Source: Devosia sp. 1566 (GTDB lineage Bacteria; Pseudomonadota; Alphaproteobacteria; Rhizobiales; Devosiaceae). Taken from it: a stretch of 64,000 bases of DNA. The notes under the pieces were generated by a model. The model searched no databases. It was not told the DNA's origin and worked only from the letters and a program-made list of their open reading frames with translations. Location: positions 372,001 through 436,000 of the forward strand of contig NZ_CP034767.1 in assembly GCF_004005995.1 (NCBI RefSeq). The letters are read 5' to 3'. This document shows positions 9,693 to 17,813 of this stretch, piece by piece. Both the position numbers and the translations under genes were made by a program. Position 1 is the stretch's first letter; each line of letters opens with the position of its first letter.

Positions 9693-10133
9693 TCACGCCT
9701 CAAGCTGAGCTTCAATCGCCGCGTTGTCGACAACCGACCACACTTGGACAATGCGGCCGAGATCGAAACGATAGAAGACATTCTCGTAAAAGATCACCTG
9801 GCGACCATTAACCGGCAGGTCAAAGAACAACCCGATTGGCCTGCAATCGAACTTCAAACGGCTGCCGATCTGCGGGGGTTGGATTACCAGCAAGTCCGTT
9901 ACAAAGCGCAGATCGGGAATGTCTCGGACGTTCCGTTCTAGCATAGCCCGGTAGCCGGCTAGGCCGAGTTTACGGCCATTGTGCACAACATCGCTGTCGA
10001 CAAAAGCGCCCAGGTTTGCCCAGTCGCGCTCGTTGAGGCAGGCGATATATTCGTTGTAGATGAGGGGCAGTCTGGCTTGGTCATGGGCTATCGTCAAAGC
10101 ACGGCCATTTGCAGTCGAAATGCTCAACCTCAA
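9693..10133 (-). CDS. SnoaL-like (NTF2-fold) protein
   Basis: A 146-residue protein of the SnoaL/ester cyclase-like group. It has a one-domain cone fold signature: LIYNEYIACLNERDWANLGAFV at the start, a central VVHNGRKLGLAGYRAML segment, RDIPDLRF, and a C-terminal ENVFYRFDLGRIVQVWSVVDNAAIEAQL. Such proteins include polyketide cyclases and many uncharacterised small-molecule enzymes; the substrate here is unknown. The C-terminal WSVVD pattern resembles the WxxxD ending common in this group. The start could be internal. It stands alone between the glp operon and a membrane-protein gene, with no operon partner. Confidence 0.75.
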   Translation of the reverse strand: MRLSISTANGRALTIAHDQARLPLIYNEYIACLNERDWANLGAFVDSDVVHNGRKLGLAGYRAMLERNVRDIPDLRFVTDLLVIQPPQIGSRLKFDCRPIGLFFDLPVNGRQVIFYENVFYRFDLGRIVQVWSVVDNAAIEAQLEA

Positions 10134-10141
10134 AAGCCGCG

Positions 10142-10867
10142 TTAAGTACGGCCTGGCGGGGTCGCATCGTCGGCCTGGCCGCCCATACCCGTCCCCATGC
10201 CACCACCACCTCCTCCTCCGCCACCACCGCCACCGCCACCGCCTCCCTGCTGACCACCACCCCTGCCTCGTCCGCCAGTGCTGGCCGGTCGGGTCGGGCC
10301 CTGCATGGGGATCTGCAGGTCAGCCGGAATAGCGGACAGATCGAGCGCCTGGCGAATGAAATTGCGCAGCGACACCACGAGGTCATGGGTATGGATCTGA
10401 TTGCCGTCCACGAGGTCACGCGCCGCCTTTTCGGCCAGCCGAACATGCTCGTCAGTGCCCAGCAGGATTATGTCGGATAGCGCCGCTTCCACCGCGTCGC
10501 GCATCTGGCGAACGCGTTCGAACATCTCGTCGCTCATGGTGCGCGGCACGACCGCCTCCCCGCCCTGCTCGGCCGCCAACTTTTCAGCCGCTCGGATGTC
10601 GCGCAGGTGGCGCGGCTCGACCGAGAGCCTTCCGGTAAACGAGCCGCCCAGCACCTTGTACGCAGCCATCAAGGTCTTGAGGCGCTCGTTGATCTGTCGG
10701 TTTTGGCGCTGCTGGCGCTGCTGGATCGTGGTCATCATCACCAGCCGAATCCCGATGCCTACCAGCGCGAACAGCGCGATGCCGACCAGGGTGGTTAAGA
10801 CACTCTCCCAAGAACTGAAATCGAAACTGCGCAAACTATTCTCCTGCAGCTGGCGCCAGAGTGCCAT
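10142..10867 (-). CDS. Membrane-anchored protein with polyglycine tail, function unknown
   Basis: A 241-residue protein. It has a short cytoplasmic or periplasmic leader, one transmembrane helix at about residues 23-45 (VLTTLVGIALFALVGIGIRLVMM), a long charged helical region (46-180) beginning with the QQRQQRQNRQINER segment likely to form a coiled coil, and a C-terminal low-complexity tail with an uninterrupted run of about 17 glycines encoded by a GGN repeat at 10198-10250. I do not recognise a named family, although a helical domain with a regular LRDIRAAEKLA / MFERVRQMRDAVEAALSDI pattern looks conserved rather than random. The glycine tract is a simple repeat that could vary in length between strains. 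Confidence 0.7.
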   Translation of the reverse strand: MALWRQLQENSLRSFDFSSWESVLTTLVGIALFALVGIGIRLVMMTTIQQRQQRQNRQINERLKTLMAAYKVLGGSFTGRLSVEPRHLRDIRAAEKLAAEQGGEAVVPRTMSDEMFERVRQMRDAVEAALSDIILLGTDEHVRLAEKAARDLVDGNQIHTHDLVVSLRNFIRQALDLSAIPADLQIPMQGPTRPASTGGRGRGGGQQGGGGGGGGGGGGGGGGMGTGMGGQADDATPPGRT

Positions 10868-11190
10868 GCTAGGTGGATTGGTGCAAAGCGAGATGGGGAT
10901 CGTCTTCTCGCGAGGTTATTACCCTTGCGGTTGCTAGCCAATTTCCCCTGGAACCAAAAACCGGGCGCTGATTCTTGCTCGCAGCGTCGTCGGTGTTCCC
11001 TTGGTCGCGAACCAATCTCGTAAGGATATCGCCAACGCGGTTGGCCCGGCCATTCAATCCATTCGGATCAAGCGCGGGCAATAGCTTCAGAGAGGGGGCC
11101 ACTCGGTGCTGGGAGGGGTGCCTTCCTTTAGTGCAAGGGAAGATCCGCTTTTAGCATCGGGCGTCTGAAAAGCGGTCAGTCCGCAAGCCA
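10868..11190. other. Intergenic stretch without a supported gene
   Basis: A 77-codon minus-strand frame (11102-10869) has no recognisable product or ribosome site and I do not call it. The right end leads into a dispersed repeat. Confidence 0.45.
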
Positions 11191-11239
11191 CCCCAGGAAG
11201 ACGTTCCGGGGCGCCGAACCAGAACGGCTGCTTTCGGGA
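11191..11239 (+). repeat. Dispersed repeat, copy A (partial)
   Basis: Forty-nine bases identical to the left two thirds of the 77-bp repeat at 12891 and 25179 (CCCCAGGAAGACGTTCCGGG onward to CTTTCGGGA). The match stops exactly where RES-gene homology begins, so this is a junction between two modules. Confidence 0.85.
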
Positions 11240-11697
11240 TCAACGCGTCCTTCGCCTATGCCAAGCCACAGCAGCCGAACCGCTTCAACGGTGCCTATCG
11301 TGGCGCCTGGTATGCCGCTCTGGATGTCGCCACCTGCATCAGCGAGGTCGGATATCACCTGAACAACATGCTGGCAGACGCGGGGGATTTCAACGCCACC
11401 GTGGAGTACGCGGAGATGTTTTGCAGCCTTGCCGGCGAGTTCCTGGACCTTCGGCAGGCACCCGACCATCCTGCGCTCGATCCGGACACGGCGAGGGCCT
11501 ACCCGGTCGGCAACGCCATCGCGGAGCGCGCCCGGGCCACTGGCCTCAACGGCATTATCTACCCATCCGTACGGCACCCGGGTGGTACCTGCATTGTCGC
11601 CCTGCGCCCGGCCGCCGTTCAGTCCGTTCGCCAGGGCGCCGTCTACCGCATGATTTGGAAGGGCGATCCAGCACCGCTGATCGAAGGGCCGCTGTGA
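11239..11697 (+). pseudogene. RES-domain protein, 5'-truncated (copy 1)
   Basis: About 152 codons of a RES-domain protein, the toxin half of RES-Xre toxin-antitoxin pairs, whose members degrade NAD+. Visible landmarks are RFNGAYRGAWYAALDVATCISEV, a region with the conserved DPDTARAYPVGNAIAERAR, and NGIIYPSVRHPGGTCIVALRPAAV near the end. The N-terminus and any start codon are missing: upstream of codon INASF the frame runs into a dispersed repeat. No Xre antitoxin gene adjoins it. An internal ATG at 11368 would give only the last 109 residues. A second, differently damaged copy lies at 30011-30422. Loss of the N-terminal Arg that RES toxins need makes activity unlikely. Confidence 0.8.
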
Positions 11698-11774
11698 TCG
11701 CTTCGACCCTGATCAGATGGATGGCTGGACGGAGGCAGGGCAGGGGCGCGTTGCTGCCCGGCAGCAATCGACCC
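11698..11774 (+). repeat. Duplicated RES 3' flank with 17-bp palindrome
   Basis: About 77 bases after the RES stop are repeated after the second RES copy (30423-30508). They end in TTGCTGCCCGGCAGCAA, an inverted repeat with one central base, followed by TCGACCCC. Related GTTGCCGCC-GGCA-CAA-CGACCCC sequences occur at about 12980 and 30480, so this is a small dispersed palindromic element. Confidence 0.7.
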
Positions 11775-12000
11775 CATTTCGGGCGTTCAAGGTTGCAATT
11801 GGCGAGCTCAAAAGCAGACCAAGACCGTGGAAGCAGCAAGTGTATTAGGGCACCTGCCTCCCAATGGGTGCACCGCTGATGAAGCAGCCGCGCGATATCT
11901 TTAGCCGAGTGCGAGCTTGTACTTTTTCACAAGCCAGTTCATTGAAATACCAAAATGGCAGCAAAAACACTCCATCAATTTTGAGATGCAGGAGGTGATC

Positions 12001-12567
12001 ATGCTGGGTCGCTGTCTATGGCTCGCCGCAGCCGCGTTGCTATTGGCGCAGCCCGCACTACCTCAGGAGGACGCGATAGCTACAACCGTGCCCGAAGTAG
12101 ATGCATTTCTTACCTTCTGCTGGCAAACCGATGCGGATCCGAGTGCGTTAGCCGCTATAGCACAGCATAGGAGATTGAAACCACAAACGGGAGCCTTCGC
12201 TGCTCTGGTCGAAGACGAGGACACGGTAGAGGCAACAGCTTGGCTGCTCAACGAAACAATCGCGATTACGGCGTCTACTTTCACGATCGCTGAGGCTCGC
12301 CTGCGCATCAACAAATGCGCTGTAAGTGGAGGTGATTATCTTTATGCAGACGTAGAGAAGATGTTAGCTGAATTAAAATCTAAAGCACCGCCCGACAAGA
12401 ACCTTGATACCGGCACCATGGATCTTTGTAGTGCTGTTAATTCTTGTGTGTGGAAGGGGAACGACTTGTTCGATGTGATTTTTGTTGGGGAAAGCCAGGA
12501 ATTTTATCCCTCACACCTTTTCCTAGTTGATCTGCCGGAGCACATCCCCGGTGTGGAGAAGCCCTGA
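12001..12567 (+). CDS. Exported hypothetical protein
   Basis: I do not recognise the family. The 188-residue product has a Sec signal peptide (MLGRCLWLAAAALLLAQPALP, then QEDA), so it is probably periplasmic. The mature part is acidic with four cysteines (in TFCWQ, INKCAVSGG, MDLCSA and NSCVWK) that could form two disulphides. The start at ATG 12001 is chosen because AGGAGGTGATC lies immediately upstream and the signal peptide begins there; the same frame is open back to 11917. Codon use and base composition are visibly more AT-rich than in neighbours (AAATCTAAAGCACCG-type codons), so horizontal transfer is likely. It has no operon partner. Confidence 0.7.
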   Translation: MLGRCLWLAAAALLLAQPALPQEDAIATTVPEVDAFLTFCWQTDADPSALAAIAQHRRLKPQTGAFAALVEDEDTVEATAWLLNETIAITASTFTIAEARLRINKCAVSGGDYLYADVEKMLAELKSKAPPDKNLDTGTMDLCSAVNSCVWKGNDLFDVIFVGESQEFYPSHLFLVDLPEHIPGVEKP

Positions 12568-13207
12568 AGCTAAAATGATAGGCAGCAAATTCACGGCAGC
12601 AGGCCGCAACTGGTCTCTATGCATCCTTTATTTGCCCGTTCAGCAAAAACGGTATGACGCAGCCGGCTACCTCTTGTGACCTAATCTAAGGGGTCAGAGG
12701 CCCAAGGAATTTATAGACGGCAGGCTCACAGTTGATGGCAAAAGGCCCCTCGCGAGGCTGCCAAAGGACGCATAAGCAAACGTTGGGTGATGAGTTCAAA
12801 ATGCTCTATCGAGCCCCTCCTGGACTGCAGGCGCCGGCCGGATCGTCCGCTTCCAATCCCCACCTACCCAGAAGCCGGCAGGCAGCAACCCACCCCCAGG
12901 AAGACGTTCCGGGGCGCCGAACCAGAACGGCTGCTTTCGGGAGCTTGATCGGACTGGCTGAACGGCCGGAATCGGGCGCGTTGCCGCCTGGCAACAACCG
13001 ACCCCAACTAAGACGTACCACATGTGCCCCTTGGTCCCTGAAAGCCGCCGATGATCTCCGTGCTGTTTTTGGCGTCGACATATTGAGCTAACGCCTTTGA
13101 TACGGTCGAGTAAATCAACGGAACAGTAGATTGTCGGCGCGGGGCGAAGTTCACAACTACAAGCGAGCGCAATCGGCACACGCGCCGGCAATGCAGATCG
13201 CCCGCCT
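12568..13207. other. Mosaic intergenic DNA left of the catabolic module
   Basis: No gene is supported. It contains the 77-bp repeat copy B (12891-12967) and, directly after it, a degenerate copy of the palindromic GTTGCCGCC/GGCAACAAC element near 12978-12996. Confidence 0.5.
12891..12967 (+). repeat. 77-bp dispersed direct repeat, copy B
   Basis: Identical to copy C (25179-25255) except for one C/T difference near the end (GATCGG versus GATTGG). Both copies are in the same orientation and flank the quinate/protocatechuate module. Copy A at 11191 is shorter. Confidence 0.92.
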
Positions 13208-15094
13208 TCAAGTGCCACCGAGCGTTGCCATCGCCCGTTTCTGCGCCGCAATGCGGAATGGGGCGTTGACGGCGCCATAGCCGCGATAGCTGCCCCGGCG
13301 TTGCACGATCTCGAAAAAGAAGCCTTCCCCGATATTGCGCGAATAAAGCTGGAAGAATTCCCCGTCTGCATCGCGGTCGTAAAGAATATTGCTGGCGCGC
13401 AAGCGATCAAGCACGGCCTGCTCGATCCCCAGTCTCGCCCGCAGATCCTCATAGTAATTGGGAGAAATTTCCAGCGTCGCCATGCCGTTGGCCCGCAGCG
13501 CATCGGCGGCGGCGAAGATGTCGTGCGTGGCGAAAGCCAGGTGCTGGATGCTCGAGCCGAAGGTTTCGGCGATGAAGCGGCCAGCGAGAGTGCGGTGGCT
13601 TTCTGCCCCGTTCAGCGTCAGCCGCAACGAGCCGCTGTCATTTTCGATGACCTGGCTTCGCACCAGGCCCGAGGGATCCACCACATCCACCATCGGGCTC
13701 TTGTCGGTCACGAAGATGGACCGATAAAACAGGATCCAGGTCAGCATCTCCTCGTAGTTCATGGTTTGCGCCAGGTGGTCGATGCGCACGAGGCCGGCGC
13801 CCTCCAGCGGGTCGGGATCGCTCACAGTCTCAAATTCGATGTCCCAGACCTGACCAAGCCGGCTCCTCGTGTCGAGAAAATAGATCACCCCACCCCCAAC
13901 GCCGCGAATGGCGGGAATGCTGAGCTGGTCGGGTCCCGCTTGCTGGTTGAACAATTGGGCGTCCAGAGCCCGGGCGCGTTCGACCGTCGCGGCAGCGTCA
14001 TCGACGAGGAGGCCAATGGCATAGGCCGAGGTGCCGTGGGTCTGGTAGGCGGAATGGGCAAGGCCCTCGCGTTCGGTGTTGATGATGATGTTGATCTCGC
14101 CCTGGGTGAAGCGCTCGACGGCCTTGGCCCGGTGCCGGCCAGTGAGGCGGAAGCCAAGTTGGCGCAGATAACCGGCCAGCACGCCCGCTTCGGTTTCGTC
14201 GGCGGCAAACTCCACGAAAGCGACGCCCTTGACGTCGACGCGCGGCGGCAGTGTGGGCACGGCGATGGCGATATCGGGCTCGGCCTGGCGGACCTGATCC
14301 ATCAGGTAAACCAGCGAGCGATGGCCATCGAGCGCGATGGTGCGCGGCGAGCCGGAGCGGAACTGGTCGTTGAAGATCTCGAGGGAAATGGGGCCGTCAT
14401 AGCCCGTGGCGGCGACGGCGCGCATGAACTCGGTGACCGGCAGATCGCCTTCGCCGGGCATGTTGCGGAAGTGGCGGCTCCAATACAGCAGGTCCATGTC
14501 GATCAGAGGGGCATCGGCCAGTTGCACGATGAAGATTTTGTCGCCGGGAATGGAGCGGATGGAATTGGGGTCGAGCTTGCGCGAGAGCGTGTGGAAGCTA
14601 TCGAGGATGATGCCCAGATTGGGGTGATCGGCGCGGCGCACGATTTCCCAGGCATCGCGATGATCGTTGACATGGCGGCCCCAGGCTAGTGCCTCGTAGC
14701 CGATGCGCAAGCCCCGGCGCCCGGCCCGCTCGCCCAATTCCCGCAGATCGGCGGCAGCGCGGTCGATGCCGCCCAGCGAAAGGGGGGAAACGCTGGAGCA
14801 GACGAGGATCAGGTCGGTTCCGAGCTGCTCCATGAGGTCGAACTTGCGCTCGGCCCGGTCAAAGGCTTGGCTGCGCTGCGGCTCGGGCAAGCCTTCAAAG
14901 TCTCGGAACGGCTGGAAGAGGGTGATGCTGAGGCCAAGATCGGCCACCATCGCCGCCACATCGCGCGGGGAATGGTCATAAGCGAGGAAATCGTTCTCGA
15001 AAATCTCGACCCCGGCGAAGCCGGCGGCGGCAATCGCCTCGAGTTTTTCGCGCAGATCGCCGCTGATCGACACGGTTGCAATCGAGGTCTTCAT
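13208..15094 (-). CDS. quiC: 3-Dehydroshikimate dehydratase (QuiC, HPPD-fused type)
   Basis: Converts 3-dehydroshikimate to protocatechuate, the entry step into the beta-ketoadipate pathway. It is a two-domain protein of 628 residues. An N-terminal xylose-isomerase-like TIM barrel (about 1-270) carries the dehydratase site, with acidic and His ligands in segments such as IGYEALAW, ILDSFHTL and ISLEIFND. A C-terminal 4-hydroxyphenylpyruvate dioxygenase-like domain has the metal-ligand pattern RIDHLAQ, IQHLAFAT and FFFEIVQRRG. This architecture matches the QuiC1/QsuB group. I use ATG 15094 (MKTSIATV) because GGGGAG lies just upstream; the ATG at 15109 falls within that ribosome site. It is divergent from nothing and is preceded by a TetR-type operator at 15122-15139, 28 bp before the start. 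Confidence 0.93.
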   Translation of the reverse strand: MKTSIATVSISGDLREKLEAIAAAGFAGVEIFENDFLAYDHSPRDVAAMVADLGLSITLFQPFRDFEGLPEPQRSQAFDRAERKFDLMEQLGTDLILVCSSVSPLSLGGIDRAAADLRELGERAGRRGLRIGYEALAWGRHVNDHRDAWEIVRRADHPNLGIILDSFHTLSRKLDPNSIRSIPGDKIFIVQLADAPLIDMDLLYWSRHFRNMPGEGDLPVTEFMRAVAATGYDGPISLEIFNDQFRSGSPRTIALDGHRSLVYLMDQVRQAEPDIAIAVPTLPPRVDVKGVAFVEFAADETEAGVLAGYLRQLGFRLTGRHRAKAVERFTQGEINIIINTEREGLAHSAYQTHGTSAYAIGLLVDDAAATVERARALDAQLFNQQAGPDQLSIPAIRGVGGGVIYFLDTRSRLGQVWDIEFETVSDPDPLEGAGLVRIDHLAQTMNYEEMLTWILFYRSIFVTDKSPMVDVVDPSGLVRSQVIENDSGSLRLTLNGAESHRTLAGRFIAETFGSSIQHLAFATHDIFAAADALRANGMATLEISPNYYEDLRARLGIEQAVLDRLRASNILYDRDADGEFFQLYSRNIGEGFFFEIVQRRGSYRGYGAVNAPFRIAAQKRAMATLGGT

Positions 15095-15121
15095 GGCCGT
15101 TCTCCCCATTTTAATGGGAGA

Positions 15122-15139
15122 GTACGAACTAGTTAGTAC
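15122..15139 (-). promoter_or_regulatory. TetR-type operator at the quiC promoter
   Basis: GTACGAACTAGTTAGTAC is an 18-bp dyad with one mismatched pair. On the minus strand a -35-like TTGCAA (15147-15142) and a -10-like TACTCT (15124-15119), 17 bp apart, frame it. Related sites lie at 15907-15924 and 17711-17728. Confidence 0.75.
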
Positions 15140-15190
15140 ATTTGCAATGCAGGTTCGAATGGTGGCCGAAGCGGTGGCGATGCTGATGGC

Positions 15191-15871
15191 TCAGGGGAGC
15201 TTGTCGGGCCTCGTGACGAAGCGCAGCACCATCTCAACGGCCTGCTGGCGCAGCGAGGCCTGGGCGGCGGGGCTGCCCACATCCTTGCCGAAGATCTTGG
15301 AGAACGTGGCGCGGTTGGACACGTTGAAAAAGCACAAGGCGCTGATCTGCCAGTGGACTTCGAGCGGGTCGAGCCCGGGACGGAACACGCCGTCCGCCAG
15401 GCCCTTGGCATAGATGGCTTCGATATTGCCGATGGCGGTGACGTTGAGTTCGCGGATCACGCCGGAGCGCTCGAGGAACTCGCCATGATGAATGTTCTCG
15501 ATCATCACCATGCGGATAAATTCCTCATGCTGATGGTGATGGTCAAAGGTGAATTCCACCAGGCGCTTGAGCGCATCGAGCGGGGGCAGGCCCGCCACGT
15601 CGAGTTGGGCTTCGCCCTCGCGCACCTGGCGATAGGCGTTCTCGAGGGCGCTGAGATAGAGCCCTTCCTTGCTGCCGAAATAATAATAGATCATGCGCTT
15701 GGAGGAGCGCGTCTTGGCCGCGATCTCGTCAATGCGGGCGCCGGAAAGCCCGTTGAGGGCAAATTCCTGCGCCGCCACTTCAATGATGTTCTGCCGGGTG
15801 CCCTCGGGATCCTGCGCGCGGGTTGGCGCGGCCCGGGCGCGGGTCTTGGTGGTTTCGAGCCGGGTACTCAT
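15191..15871 (-). CDS. TetR/AcrR-family regulator of the module
   Basis: A 226-residue repressor-type protein. After a basic 20-residue leader, the HTH domain (about 24-70) shows the family core: RQNIIEVAAQEFALNGLSGARIDEIAAKTRSSKRMIYYYFGSKEGLY. The C-terminal helical ligand domain contains a histidine-rich DHHHQHEEF segment at about 110-118. It lies between quiC and the QsuD-like dehydrogenase gene, transcribed with quiC's orientation but with its own promoter region. Three matching dyads at module promoters, one 36 bp upstream of this ATG, make it the best candidate for a pathway-specific repressor with autoregulation. The inducer is not determinable from sequence; a pathway intermediate is the simplest guess. 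Confidence 0.9.
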   Translation of the reverse strand: MSTRLETTKTRARAAPTRAQDPEGTRQNIIEVAAQEFALNGLSGARIDEIAAKTRSSKRMIYYYFGSKEGLYLSALENAYRQVREGEAQLDVAGLPPLDALKRLVEFTFDHHHQHEEFIRMVMIENIHHGEFLERSGVIRELNVTAIGNIEAIYAKGLADGVFRPGLDPLEVHWQISALCFFNVSNRATFSKIFGKDVGSPAAQASLRQQAVEMVLRFVTRPDKLP

Positions 15872-15900
15872 ATCAGCAACACCTTCCTCCGGCGCCGTAA

Positions 15901-15927
15901 TTGACTAAACTAACCGGTTCGTACATT
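15901..15927 (+). promoter_or_regulatory. Promoter with TetR-type operator, dehydrogenase gene / tetR
   Basis: TTGACT (15901-15906) and TACATT (15922-15927) are spaced 15 bp apart, and the 18-bp dyad AAACTAACCGGTTCGTAC (15907-15924) fills the gap. Its complement GTACGAACCGGTTAGTTT aligns with the quiC site at most positions. A protein bound here would block this promoter and, from 36 bp upstream, tetR. Confidence 0.75.
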
Positions 15928-16024
15928 CTGCCGCAAATCGCTCAACAGCATTTATCGGCTGGCCGGCGTGAAACACAAGGCCACTCCCAGTTGCAGCGGC
16001 AAGTGGCGGGCGGGGAGACGGGTT

Positions 16025-16933
16025 TTGCACATCGCCATTAATCCGGCACAGCCGTTGGCCCGCCTGGTGCTAAACGGGGAACTCCCCGCGCGCAACGGCA
16101 TCACCATCGGCCTCGTGGGTCGCGGCATTGGCGGGTCCCTGTCGCCGCTAATGCACGAGCGCGAAGGGCAAAGGCTGGGGCTCGATTACCGCTACCACCT
16201 GATCGATTTCGACCAACTTGGGCTGACTGACGCACAATTGCCGGAAATCCTCGCCGAAGCGCGGAAGTTGGGCTTTGCCGGCCTCAACGTCACCTATCCG
16301 TTCAAGCAGGCCGTGCTGCCGCTGCTTGATGACCTGGCGCCCGATGCTGCTGCGATCGGCGCGGTCAACACGGTGGTGCTGGGTGATCGAACGGTGGGTC
16401 ACAACACCGATTGCTGGGGCTTTGCCGAAAGCTTCCGGCGCAATCTTCCTTCGGCCGCACGCCAGCGGGTGCTTCAGCTCGGCTCCGGCGGGGCGGGGGC
16501 CGCGGTGTCGCAGGCACTGCTGCAATGCGGGGTCGAGCGGCTCGATATCTACGACACCGATGCCACGCGGGCGCAGGCGACCGTGAGCCGCTTGCGTGAG
16601 CGGCTTGGCGCCGATGTCCATGCCGTCAGCGATGTGGCAGAGGTCGCGGGGCGGGTGGATGGGATTGTCAACGCCACCCCGGTGGGCATGACCAAGCTGC
16701 CCGGCATGCCGATCGATCCGGCCTTGATCTTGCCGCGCCATTGGATCGCCGATGTGGTGTATTTCCCGCTGCAGACCGAGTTGATCCGGCATGCCTATTC
16801 GCAGGGTTGCGCGGTGATGCCTGGTGGCGGCATGGCGGTTTACCAGGCGGTGCGGGCTTTTGCGCTGTTTAGCGGATGCCAGCCCGACCCGCAGGCCATG
16901 GCGGACAGCTTCAACGCTGCCATTGCCGGCTAG
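16025..16933 (+). CDS. Quinate/shikimate dehydrogenase (QsuD-like, AroE family)
   Basis: Catalyses oxidation of quinate and/or shikimate to the 3-dehydro acids. AroE fold: the N-terminal substrate domain has GGSLSPLMHE and GLNVTYPFKQ, whose Lys is the catalytic residue, and NTDCWGF has the partner Asp. The nucleotide domain has the glycine loop GSGGAGAA and the YDTD acidic end that favours NAD+. The sequence pattern, including DVVYFPLQTELI and MAVYQAVRAFALFSG, is closer to the catabolic QsuD group than to biosynthetic AroE. I start at TTG 16025 because GGGGAG ends 7 bases upstream; an upstream GTG at 15968 in the same frame has no ribosome site. Convergent with gntR, overlapping it by four bases. 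Whether quinate or shikimate is preferred cannot be read directly. Confidence 0.87.
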   Translation: MHIAINPAQPLARLVLNGELPARNGITIGLVGRGIGGSLSPLMHEREGQRLGLDYRYHLIDFDQLGLTDAQLPEILAEARKLGFAGLNVTYPFKQAVLPLLDDLAPDAAAIGAVNTVVLGDRTVGHNTDCWGFAESFRRNLPSAARQRVLQLGSGGAGAAVSQALLQCGVERLDIYDTDATRAQATVSRLRERLGADVHAVSDVAEVAGRVDGIVNATPVGMTKLPGMPIDPALILPRHWIADVVYFPLQTELIRHAYSQGCAVMPGGGMAVYQAVRAFALFSGCQPDPQAMADSFNAAIAG

Positions 16934-17601
16934 ATCCGGCCGGTCGAAAGCACATAATCGACGCCGCTCCGGATATGGGTCGCGAGCTTGGCGACAATGG
17001 CGTCGGCGTTGCGCTCCATTGCGAGCTCGAACAGCGCCTTATGGTCGCTCATCACATCAGCGCCGCGAAAGCTTGCCGCCAGCATATGGTAGCGAATGAA
17101 GCGGTCAAACACGGAGGCATGCAGCGCCAGCAGCGTCTGGGAGCCGCAGGCCGAGATCAGCGCATTGTGGAAGGTGAAGTCATAGCGCACCCATTGGGCA
17201 GTTCGCTCGATCTCCCCGCGCAGCAACTGCGCCTCGATCACCGAAAGCTTGTGATGAGCGGCGACGACGCGGCCCTCCCAATCGAGATCGCCGCTGGCCA
17301 GCGAGAGGCGGATGGCGTGGCTTTCGAGCAGGAGGCGCAGGTCGGCCACCTCGAGTAAATTTTCGGCTGAAGCGGGCGCCACCTCAAAGCCGCGCTGCCC
17401 CTCGGCGACGATGAGACTTTCGCTGGCAAGGCGGTTGAGGATTTCGCGCAGCGTGCTGACGCTGGCGCCATATTGCGCCTTGAGGGTGTCGAGCTTGAGC
17501 TTGCGGCCAGGGGGGAGCGTGCCGGCGATGATGTCGCCGCGAATTCGACGGAACGCGAGGTCTGCTACGCCTTCATCCAATTGCTGCCCTTCGTCTGCCA
17601 C
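16930..17601 (-). CDS. GntR-family (FadR/FCD type) regulator
   Basis: A 223-residue regulator. It has an N-terminal winged helix (about 10-75) with the GntR signature FRRIRGDIIAGTLPPGRKL and SVSTLREILNRLASESLI, followed by an all-helical FCD ligand domain with candidate metal ligands in LESHAIR, FHNALISA and near the end (ATHIRSG). It is divergent from the TRAP-pca operon, whose promoter is 100 bp away. A 13-bp dyad at 17627-17639 lies in the shared region. FCD regulators often sense organic acids, which suits a transporter for quinate or a related acid. Together with TetR this gives two local regulators for one pathway, and how they share control is unknown. Confidence 0.9.
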   Translation of the reverse strand: MADEGQQLDEGVADLAFRRIRGDIIAGTLPPGRKLKLDTLKAQYGASVSTLREILNRLASESLIVAEGQRGFEVAPASAENLLEVADLRLLLESHAIRLSLASGDLDWEGRVVAAHHKLSVIEAQLLRGEIERTAQWVRYDFTFHNALISACGSQTLLALHASVFDRFIRYHMLAASFRGADVMSDHKALFELAMERNADAIVAKLATHIRSGVDYVLSTGRI

Positions 17602-17626
17602 GTCGTCTCCCGCGTTGTTCTAGCCT

Positions 17627-17639
17627 TATGATCATCATA
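17627..17639. promoter_or_regulatory. Candidate GntR operator
   Basis: TATGAT-C-ATCATA is a perfect inverted repeat with one central base, 26 bp upstream of the gntR start and 65 bp before the TRAP promoter -35 box. Confidence 0.55.
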
Positions 17640-17703
17640 CAAAAACAAAAATCAATGACAAACACAATTTAACCGGCTAGCCTCGAATGCATCAGAAGCC
17701 GCA

Positions 17704-17731
17704 TTGACATGAACGAACTGTTTCGTACATT
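17704..17731 (+). promoter_or_regulatory. TRAP-quiB-pca operon promoter with TetR-type operator
   Basis: TTGACA (17704-17709) and TACATT (17726-17731) are 16 bp apart. The dyad GAACGAACTGTTTCGTAC (17711-17728) sits between them; its complement GTACGAAACAGTTCGTTC shares 14 of 18 positions with the quiC site. Binding would occlude RNA polymerase. Confidence 0.78.
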
Positions 17732-17813
17732 GTGCAGCGAGGACGAACAAACGACGGTGGCAAGCCGTGCGTCCGTTACGCCTGATAGCGGGCGACCACA
17801 TGGGAGGATGACT

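Noticed and set aside
10198..10250. GGN repeat as a sequencing or assembly artefact, or CRISPR-like array
   Set aside because: It reads in frame as polyglycine at the end of a plausible protein; no spacer structure is present, and I found no CRISPR array anywhere in the window.
13301..14689. 462-codon plus-strand frame opposite quiC
   Set aside because: quiC on the other strand has full domain motifs; this frame has none and no ribosome site.
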